Notes under the pieces: generated by a model
What the model was told of the DNA's origin: nothing
What the model saw: only the letters and a program-made list of their open reading frames with translations
Databases searched by the model: none
NCBI GenBank assembly: GCA_038244815.1
Contig: JBBRTB010000050.1
Location: 1-12,348, forward strand
From: DASVHS01 sp038244815
GTDB taxonomy: Bacteria; Acidobacteriota; Thermoanaerobaculia; Gp7-AA8
Reading direction: 5' to 3'
Length of the DNA: 12,348 bases
Part shown: positions 6,983-12,348 of the stretch, one piece after another
Numbering within the stretch: the stretch's first letter is position 1
Layout of the letters: every line of letters starts with the position of its first letter
Translations under genes and position numbers: made by a program

Positions 6983-9025
6983 TCAATGCAACTGGTAGTC
7001 GAACGTCTTGGTCTGGGCGTTGTAGGTAACGACCAGCCTCTGCACGCTGCCCGGACTGAATTTGTAGGACACGGCGTGATGCTCGTTGATGTTCTGCGAG
7101 GGCACGACCACCCAGATCTGAACGTCCGCGTCTTTGGGCGGGAAGTGTGCGGTCGCGTTCACCTGCCGCGGATAGTTGCGGCGGATGAACCGGCCTTTCT
7201 CCTCAAAGAGATTCTCGCGAGCGACGATCTCCACGCCGACCTTGACGATCAGGTATCCGTCTGAGAACGGGCTGTCGAACACGGTGGTGAGCTGGGCGGG
7301 CGCATTGGCACTGGCGTGACGCTGGTCGACGGTTGTCGCGGTCGTGGTTCGGGTACCGGCCGTGCCCGTCGCCGCCGCGGCACGGGTCTGGGCCCGGGCA
7401 GCGTTGGCCGCCTCCTCCTTCTGCTGCTCGATCTGCGCGCGTTTGAGGTAATCGGCCGTCTGGTCGTCGTTGGGGTTCATCGAGAAGGCTTCGGTCAGCA
7501 CCTGGGCGGCAGCCTCGTAGTTCTTGAGATTGAAGAGCTCGATGCCGGCGTCGCGTTTCTTGTTGGCGGCCGCGAGCTGCTGGTTGGTCAGCTCTTCTTT
7601 CTGACGAATGGCATCGAGCTTCTGCACGATGTCGCTGACCGCGGGCGAGTTCGGCGCCATTTTGTTGAGCTGCTCGAATTTCGCGTAAGCCTCGTGAATC
7701 TTTCCCTGGCGGATCAAATCGTTGCCTTCTTGTCGAAGCTGGCGCTCCGTGGCCCGCCGCTGCTCGGCGCGGTGATCCACGGGGACCATCTTCGGCCTCT
7801 GACGTTGAATCGCCACCACCACGCCGATGACGGCGGCCAAAAGGATCGTCACGATGACTGCGAACATCGATGGCGAGATCCGGGCGCGCCAGGTCGGATG
7901 CGCACGGATCCGTCGCATCGTCTCGTTCAACTGATCCCTGATCGGAGGACGTGCCGGCCCGGGGCCTGACGCCGCTTTGGCCGCGGCCGCGGTGGCGATG
8001 GTGGAGGCACCCTGCTGTCTGGCCGAAGCCGGCGCGGCGGCCTCGGGAAACGGCATGTCCAGTGTCGGCAGGCGCTCGTGATCGCGCGTGATGACAGTCT
8101 CTTCCTCGAGCAGCGGCTCGCTCCGGACCGGCTTCTCTCCGCGCAGAACGGCGCGCAACGCCGTGGCCAGGTCTTTGGCGCGCTGATACCGCTTGGCCGG
8201 ATCCTTCGCCAGACAGAGCGCCACGACCTCTTCGTATCCATCGGGAATCTGCGCGTTGATCTCGTGGAGCGGCGGAAACGGCTCGTGCACGATCTTGTAT
8301 GAGATCGAGGTCAGGGAGTCTCCGCCGAAAGGTTTGCGCCGCGTCAGGCACTCGTAGAGGCAGATCCCGAGGGAGAAGATGTCGGTGCGGCCGTCCACGG
8401 GGGTGCCTTTGATTTGCTCGGGGGCCATGTAATTCGGCGTTCCCAGAAACTGGCCGGTGGAGGTGAGATTGGCGGTGGAGGCGATTTTGGCGATGCCGAA
8501 GTCGGTGATCTTGGCCCGGTTCCCCTCCAGAAGAATGATGTTCGCGGGCTTCACATCGCGATGCACGATTCCTTTGGTGTGCGCGAAGTCGAGCGCCTCG
8601 GCGATCTGGGCGATGATGTCGCCGATCTGGTCGAACGTCAGCGTGCGCCCCTGCGCCAGGACCTCCTTGATGTTCTGGCCCTCGACGTACTCCATGGCGA
8701 TGAACGACAGGCCGGTCTCGTCCTGACCGATGTCGTGCACCGTCACGATGGCGGGATGATTGAGGATCCCGGCGGCCTGCGCCTCGCGGACGAATCGCTG
8801 CTGAAATTCCTGGGCCTCGTCGTCGTCCGAATGGGCGGCCGGACGAATCGTCTTCAGCGCGACAAGCCGGCCGATCAGGGGATCTTTGGCGAGGTAGACG
8901 ATACCCATCGCCCCTTTGCCAAGCTCACGGACCACTTCATAACGGCCAAGCTTCAAATGGGGACGTTCTCCAGCGGAACTCCCGTCGTCTCCGACAGAAT
9001 CGACGGAAGTGCCATGAACTGCCAA
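6983..9025 (-). CDS. Membrane-anchored Hanks-type serine/threonine protein kinase with periplasmic TPR-like region
   Basis: A 680-residue PknB-type kinase. The catalytic domain spans about residues 29-295 with all key motifs: glycine-rich loop GKGAMGIVY (36-44), VALK with Lys58, Glu81 of helix C, H155-R-D157 with Asn162, DFG at 175-177, and MAPE ending at 203. The catalytic set is intact, so it should be active on cytoplasmic Ser/Thr residues. A Pro/Ala-rich linker (about 298-380) leads to one transmembrane helix (about 387-406), placing the C-terminus in the periplasm. That part has TPR-like helical repeats (about 420-545: GNDLIRQGKIHEAYAKFEQL and AGIELFNLKNYEAAAQVLTE), an Ala/Thr-rich linker, and a beta-rich domain (about 585-680). 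The start is a TTG at 9025: an in-frame TGA directly precedes it and no ATG or GTG occurs before the kinase domain. AAGGG stands 7 to 8 nt upstream. A TTG at 8956 (Leu24) is an alternative. The stimulus is unknown. Confidence 0.92.
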   Translation of the reverse strand: MAVHGTSVDSVGDDGSSAGERPHLKLGRYEVVRELGKGAMGIVYLAKDPLIGRLVALKTIRPAAHSDDDEAQEFQQRFVREAQAAGILNHPAIVTVHDIGQDETGLSFIAMEYVEGQNIKEVLAQGRTLTFDQIGDIIAQIAEALDFAHTKGIVHRDVKPANIILLEGNRAKITDFGIAKIASTANLTSTGQFLGTPNYMAPEQIKGTPVDGRTDIFSLGICLYECLTRRKPFGGDSLTSISYKIVHEPFPPLHEINAQIPDGYEEVVALCLAKDPAKRYQRAKDLATALRAVLRGEKPVRSEPLLEEETVITRDHERLPTLDMPFPEAAAPASARQQGASTIATAAAAKAASGPGPARPPIRDQLNETMRRIRAHPTWRARISPSMFAVIVTILLAAVIGVVVAIQRQRPKMVPVDHRAEQRRATERQLRQEGNDLIRQGKIHEAYAKFEQLNKMAPNSPAVSDIVQKLDAIRQKEELTNQQLAAANKKRDAGIELFNLKNYEAAAQVLTEAFSMNPNDDQTADYLKRAQIEQQKEEAANAARAQTRAAAATGTAGTRTTTATTVDQRHASANAPAQLTTVFDSPFSDGYLIVKVGVEIVARENLFEEKGRFIRRNYPRQVNATAHFPPKDADVQIWVVVPSQNINEHHAVSYKFSPGSVQRLVVTYNAQTKTFDYQLH

Positions 9026-9126
9026 TCATAACCCTTGCGGATGAGTGCGGAAGCGGAGACCCGGGCCGCATTTTAAATTATGATCTACGCCCTCTTTGAC
9101 AAACTTCATGAGGCCGAGGTCACGAC
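9026..9126. promoter_or_regulatory. Divergent intergenic region with candidate promoter elements
   Basis: These 101 nt must hold the promoters of both the kinase (leftward) and the EF-G gene (rightward). A locally AT-rich patch, ttttaaattatgat (9071-9084), lies inside GC-rich DNA. The palindrome tttgacaaa (9095-9103) gives TTGTCA on the minus strand, followed 16 nt later by TAATTT, a plausible but weak sigma-70-like pair for the kinase. On the plus strand TATGAT (9079-9084) is a possible -10 box without a good -35. These are weak matches in a genome whose promoter consensus is not known. Confidence 0.35.
9116..9119 (+). promoter_or_regulatory. Shine-Dalgarno of the EF-G paralogue
   Basis: GAGG located 7 nt before the ATG at 9127, supporting that start over the nearby ATG at 9108, which opens a different, short frame. 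Confidence 0.6.
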
Positions 9127-11226
9127 ATGAAGGTTTACTCTGGTTCCGAGATTCGCAACGTAGCACTGGTGGGGCACAACGACACCGGCAAGACCACTCT
9201 TGTGTCGCAGCTCCTGTTCAACGCGGGCGTGGTCACGCGCCAGGGACGCATCGAAGACGGGACGACCGTGACCGACTTCGACCCCGATGAGATCGACCGC
9301 AAGCACTCCATCTCCACCGCGGTCGCGTTCGTGGAGTGGAAGGACGCCAAGATCAACCTGATCGACACTCCCGGGTTCGGGATCTTCGCCATGGAAGCGA
9401 AAAGCGCGCTGCGCGTGGCCGACTCCGCCGCCGTGGTGGTCAGCGGCGTCACCGGCGTCGAGGTGTCGACGGAGCGGGTCTGGAAGTTCGCGGACGAATA
9501 CGCCCTGCCGCGCCTCCTGATCGTGAACAAGATGGATCGCGAGCGGGCCTCGGTGAACCGCACGCTGGAAGCGCTGGAGAAGAAGTTCGGAAAGAACGTC
9601 GTTCCCATCCAGCTTCCCATCGGAGAGGAAAAGGAGTTCACCGGCGTCATCGATCTGATCGCCATGCAGGCCTGGACGTCGGCCACCGACGGATCAGGCA
9701 AGGTCGAGCCCGGAGCCATTCCGGCTGAGCTCAAGGCCACGGCCGACCAGTGGCGGGAGAGGCTCATCGAGAAAGTCGCTGAAGGCGATGACAAGCTGAT
9801 GGAGCGCTTCTTCGAGCAGGGAGGGCTGTCGCAGGAAGAGCTGATCGACGGTCTGAAACGCGAGGTCCTGCACCACCAGATCTTTCCGGTGCTGTTCGCC
9901 TCGGCCTCGCACAACATCGGCGGCCAGCCGATCCTCGACGCCTTCGTCTCGCTGCTTCCCTCCGCCGACGAGATCAAGTCGATCGAAGGGAGGGACGCGA
10001 AAGGAGAACCGGTCACGTTCGAGCGCCGCGCCGAGGGATTCCCGGCGGCTCTGGTGTTCAAGACGTTCTCCGATCCGTTCTCCGGACGGGTCTCGCTGTT
10101 CCGCGTTTTCTCCGGTACGTTCAAGAGCGATACGACCTACTGGAACACCTCGCGAGACCATGAAGAGCGCGTCGGCAAGCTGCAGGTGCTGCAGGGCAAG
10201 CAGCAGATCAGCGTCCCCGAGCTTCAGGCAGGCGACATCGGCGCGGTGGCGAAACTGAAGGACATGCACACGGGCGAGACGCTGGCATCGAAGGATCACC
10301 CCATCGTGCTGCCGCACATCGAATACCCGGAAGCGGCCATCGCTTTCGCCGTCGAGCCGAAAGCGCGCGGCGACGAGGACAAGCTCTCCACCGCCATCGC
10401 CCGCATCATCGAGGAAGATCCGACCATCCGCTTCCACCGCGACGAGCAGACCAAGGAGTTCCTCATCAGCGGCCAGGGACAACTGCACGTCGAGATCGTC
10501 GTGCAGAAGCTGAAGAAGAAGTACAGCGTCGACGTGATTCTTCATCCGCCGAAGGTTCCGTATCGCGAGACCATCACCAGGGCTGCCGAGGCCCACGGCC
10601 GGCACAAGAAACAGTCCGGCGGTCACGGGCAGTTCGCCGACTGCAAGATCACCATCGAGCCGTTGGCGCGCGGGGGCGACTTCGAGTTCGTGGACGAGAT
10701 CTTCGGCGGCTCCATTCCCCGCCAGTACATCCCGGCGGTGGAAAAGGGCATCCAGGACGCGCGGCTCAAAGGATACCTGGCGGGATTCCCGGTCGTCGAC
10801 TTCCGCGTGCGCCTGAAGGACGGCCAGTACCACGACGTCGACTCGTCCGAAATGGCCTTCAAGATCGCCGGCTCGCTAGCCTTTCAGCAGGGGATGGAAG
10901 CGGCCAGGCCGACGCTGCTCGAGCCGATCATGCACGTCGACATCAATGCGCCGAGCGAATACATCGGCGACCTGATGGGCGATCTCAACTCACGGCGCGG
11001 GCGCGTCGAGGGTGTCGTCGCCGATGGTGACGTGCAGACGGTGAAGGCGCGCGTGCCGCTGGCGGAGATGCTCACGTACGGCTCGACGCTGCGCTCCATC
11101 ACGCAGGGCCGCGGCAGCTTCCACATGGAGTACTCGCACTACGAGGAAGTCCCGCGCAACCTCCAGGAGAAGATCATCACCGAGGCGAAGAAGCTGAAAG
11201 AGGCGCACCAGACCGCGGCGCATTAG
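9127..11226 (+). CDS. fusA: Elongation factor G paralogue (EF-G-2/FusA2-like translational GTPase)
   Basis: A 699-residue, five-domain EF-G family GTPase, full length. The G1 loop is GHNDTGKT (16-23), where the classical factor has AHIDAGKT. The switch I region reads RKHSIST (58-64), not RGITI, and G3 is DTPGF (80-84), where the canonical DTPGH has the GTPase histidine. G4 NKMD is intact. Domain IV shows KKQSGGHGQF and FGGSIPRQYIPAVEKG; domain V shows DLNSRRGRVEGV and ends in MEYSHYEEVPRNLQEKI. The altered G1, switch I and G3 motifs are those of the EF-G-like group (Thermus EF-G-2, mycobacterial FusA2 type), so a second, classical EF-G is expected elsewhere in the genome. It may act in ribosome recycling, stress translation or a slow translocation mode; which one is not known. 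The gene stands alone, without the rpsL-rpsG-tuf neighbours of a classical fusA. Confidence 0.93.
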   Translation: MKVYSGSEIRNVALVGHNDTGKTTLVSQLLFNAGVVTRQGRIEDGTTVTDFDPDEIDRKHSISTAVAFVEWKDAKINLIDTPGFGIFAMEAKSALRVADSAAVVVSGVTGVEVSTERVWKFADEYALPRLLIVNKMDRERASVNRTLEALEKKFGKNVVPIQLPIGEEKEFTGVIDLIAMQAWTSATDGSGKVEPGAIPAELKATADQWRERLIEKVAEGDDKLMERFFEQGGLSQEELIDGLKREVLHHQIFPVLFASASHNIGGQPILDAFVSLLPSADEIKSIEGRDAKGEPVTFERRAEGFPAALVFKTFSDPFSGRVSLFRVFSGTFKSDTTYWNTSRDHEERVGKLQVLQGKQQISVPELQAGDIGAVAKLKDMHTGETLASKDHPIVLPHIEYPEAAIAFAVEPKARGDEDKLSTAIARIIEEDPTIRFHRDEQTKEFLISGQGQLHVEIVVQKLKKKYSVDVILHPPKVPYRETITRAAEAHGRHKKQSGGHGQFADCKITIEPLARGGDFEFVDEIFGGSIPRQYIPAVEKGIQDARLKGYLAGFPVVDFRVRLKDGQYHDVDSSEMAFKIAGSLAFQQGMEAARPTLLEPIMHVDINAPSEYIGDLMGDLNSRRGRVEGVVADGDVQTVKARVPLAEMLTYGSTLRSITQGRGSFHMEYSHYEEVPRNLQEKIITEAKKLKEAHQTAAH

Positions 11227-11395
11227 GGCTCGTTCCGCGGCGTCCTCAGCTGCAAGAGTTGTAGCGCACTGGGTGCTCGGTGCTGGGTGGGGTGGCCACC
11301 GACTCGCCCGGCGCAGGCGTACGCGAGTCATTCCGAGCGCCGAAGAGCGCGAGGAATCCGGGTGGCGGTTCCGGTTCCCCCCGCCCGGATTCCTC
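11227..11395. other. Non-coding stretch after the EF-G gene
   Basis: No convincing gene. It holds a weak 7-bp stem (gctgcaa at 11249-11255 with ttgtagc at 11259-11265, one G-T pair) lacking a T-tract, a degenerate short direct repeat tgggtgctcggtgctgggtg around 11270-11290, and copy 3 of the palindromic repeat. Confidence 0.5.
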
Positions 11396-11397
11396 GC
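11327..11397. repeat. Palindromic interspersed repeat, copy 3
   Basis: Begins gtcattccgagcg and is identical over 32 nt (11327-11358) to the minus strand of 39-70. Its inner arm gcgaggaatccggg (11349-11362) pairs perfectly over 14 bp with cccggattcctcgc (11384-11397). It lies 100 nt past the EF-G stop and appears to cut the 3' end of a coding-like fragment on the minus strand. Confidence 0.8.
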
Positions 11398-11700
11398 CGT
11401 CGTCGCGTTGATCACGGCCACTTCCTGGGCGGCGTCGTCAGCGGCGGTGACGACGAACACGCGCTCTTTGTATCCGGGGGCGTCAAGGCTGGCCTGACCG
11501 ATGGCGATGTCGTTGACGTAGACGACCGCGCACGATGACGCGACGCAGGAGCTCCTGACCGTCTGGCTGAACGTCGCCTCTGGCGGCCTGCACGACACGC
11601 CCACCCAGACGCTGCTCGTTGCCACAGAAGCGCTGCTGCTCGACGCGCAACTTCTCGGCAAGGCGCCGATTCGCTCCTTCCAGCTGCGATGTTCCTGGCC
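11396..11700 (-). pseudogene. Unidentified coding-like fragment
   Basis: On the minus strand one frame stays open with very GC-rich third positions across about 11396-11640 and reads like protein: SSVWVGVSCRPPEATF, then VVYVNDIAIGQASLDAPGYK and ERVFVVTAADDAAQEVAVIN. Just upstream in another frame, 11625-11693 reads TSQLEGANRRLAEKLRVEQQ, a coiled-coil-like heptad segment. A frameshift between the two would explain the switch. No start codon with a ribosome site was found, and the 3' end runs into the palindromic repeat. I do not recognise the family. It lies to the left of the integrase relic and points leftward, the orientation expected of integron cassettes, but that may be coincidence. In GC-rich DNA open frames arise easily, so confidence is low. 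Confidence 0.25.
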
Positions 11701-11770
11701 GATTCGGCTTCTGTATCCGCTTTCGCCCACCCACTTCGGGTAGCCGCATGCGAGGGAACCTCGGTCTGCG

Positions 11771-12253
11771 ATGGCGGAGCCGAAACTGCACGACCGCGAC
11801 GTGTCCGCGCGGTTCGGGCAGGTATGGATGCCGGATGCGCTGGCGGTGCAATATCCGAACGCCGCCGGTTCGTGGGGATGGTAGTGGGTCTTTCCGGCGG
11901 CGCAGAGGAGCCAGCAGGTCATCCAGCGAGCGGTACACGAAGCCACGCGGAAATGCGGTGTGGCGAAGGCGGCCGCGCCGCACACGCTGCGACACTCATT
12001 TGCTACGCACCTTCTGGAGTCGGGCCAGGACATCCGGACGGTGCAGGAGCTGCCGGGCCATGCGGACATGAGGACGACCATGATCCACACGCACGTCCTC
12101 GGACTGGGGGCATCGGGTGTGCGCAGCCGCTCAACGCACTGGGAGCGGCCGAGGACGACTCGGCGTCGTGACCCGACGGATGACATCCGCCGCCTCTTAC
12201 GGGGAACCCCTGTGTGTCAACATCGAATGAGACAGCAGCCTGAGGGAAATTAG
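11771..12253 (+). pseudogene. Integron integrase (IntI-type tyrosine recombinase) relic
   Basis: Remains of the C-terminal half of an IntI-family site-specific recombinase, which normally joins attC cassettes at attI. Similarity starts near LHDRDV (11786) and continues through VWMPDALAVQYPNAAGSWGW, the extra segment that distinguishes integron integrases from XerC/D. A TAG stop at 11882-11884 interrupts it. WVFP follows, then a jump to QRAV that omits about 15 residues (the DPRSGVVRRHH region). The catalytic box PHTLRHSFATHLLESG and DIRTVQEL is well kept (11975-12050), but the conserved LLGH reads LPGH and the nucleophilic Tyr of TTMIYTHV is His (cac at 12086-12088). Similarity ends at GVRS (about 12127); the frame stays open to a TAG at 12251. 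The N-terminal domain and first catalytic Arg are absent, and another in-frame TAG lies at 11741. An open frame from GTG 11960 (97 codons) may be auto-annotated as an integrase but cannot be active. Confidence 0.85.
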
Positions 12254-12268
12254 AGTAGTTACGGGGCG

Positions 12269-12348
12269 GTGAATGCGGGAGCGATGTTGAAGACTGGAAA
12301 GCTTGAAGCAGTTGACGTAGAGGCAGTCGCTGTTGACGGTGAGTCACC
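12269..12348 (+). CDS. Possible start of a further gene, cut by the window edge
   Basis: An open frame from GTG 12269 or ATG 12284 runs off the window. From the ATG it reads MLKTGKLEAVDVEAVAVDGE. GGGAG at 12278-12282 lies just before the ATG, and an in-frame TAG at 12251 closes the frame upstream. The piece is too short to identify and may be non-coding. Confidence 0.15.
   Translation, partial: MNAGAMLKTGKLEAVDVEAVAVDGES

Noticed and set aside
9694..10833. 379-codon minus-strand frame inside the EF-G gene
   Set aside because: Shadow of the well-conserved EF-G coding strand, with no ribosome site or recognisable domain.
11249..11265. Terminator after the EF-G gene
   Set aside because: The stem is only 7 bp with one wobble pair and a 3-nt loop, and no T-run follows.
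10990..12186. 398-codon minus-strand frame spanning the end of the EF-G gene to the integrase relic
   Set aside because: It crosses EF-G coding sequence, the palindromic repeat and the integrase relic, so it cannot be one gene. Only its middle part (11396-11640) looks possibly coding and is listed separately.
12149..12348. attC-like site beyond the integrase relic
   Set aside because: Short stems such as ccgag-gacga-ctcgg are present, but no pair of RYYYAAC and GTTRRRY core sites was found. In addition, cassettes are expected on the other side of intI.

Overview
The window is high-GC bacterial chromosomal DNA, most likely from the phylum Acidobacteriota. The best taxonomic pointer is a tandem pair of exported proteins of the VWFA-related Acidobacterial domain family (TIGR03436). 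A Hanks-type kinase with a periplasmic TPR-like tail and an EF-G paralogue fit a large soil or sediment bacterium of this kind. No rRNA, tRNA or CRISPR array was seen.

Layout. From about 9.0 kb leftward to 0.1 kb everything is on the minus strand: a membrane-anchored Ser/Thr kinase (6983-9025); then a tight block with a compact TldD-like metalloprotease (6028-6921), its probable TldE-like partner (5195-6031), a 57-residue DUF507-like protein (5007-5180), a biotin-dependent acyl-CoA carboxyltransferase (3455-4981), and two tandem VWFA-related exported proteins (1740-3392 and 106-1743). Three junctions inside the block overlap by 1 to 4 nt or carry a stop immediately beside a start, so translational coupling is likely. 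A 101-nt divergent region separates the kinase from a plus-strand EF-G paralogue (9127-11226).

The last 1.1 kb (11227-12348) is a decayed accessory patch. It holds a copy of a palindromic repeat, an unidentified coding-like fragment on the minus strand, and the clear relic of an integron-type tyrosine recombinase (IntI family) on the plus strand. The relic has an internal amber codon, an internal deletion, no N-terminal half, and a His where the nucleophilic Tyr should be.

A palindromic interspersed repeat with the core tcattccgag...gaggaatc occurs three times (1-71, 6932-6981, 11327-11397). Every copy lies just downstream of a stop codon.

How the genes work together is largely inference. 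TldD/TldE pairs are peptide-processing metalloproteases, the carboxyltransferase belongs to propionyl- or acetyl-CoA metabolism, and the VWFA proteins are exported. The tight spacing suggests co-expression, not one obvious pathway. The items most worth following up are the shortened TldD/TldE pair, the VWFA paralogues with altered metal-site motifs, the integron integrase relic, and the 3'-end-associated repeat.
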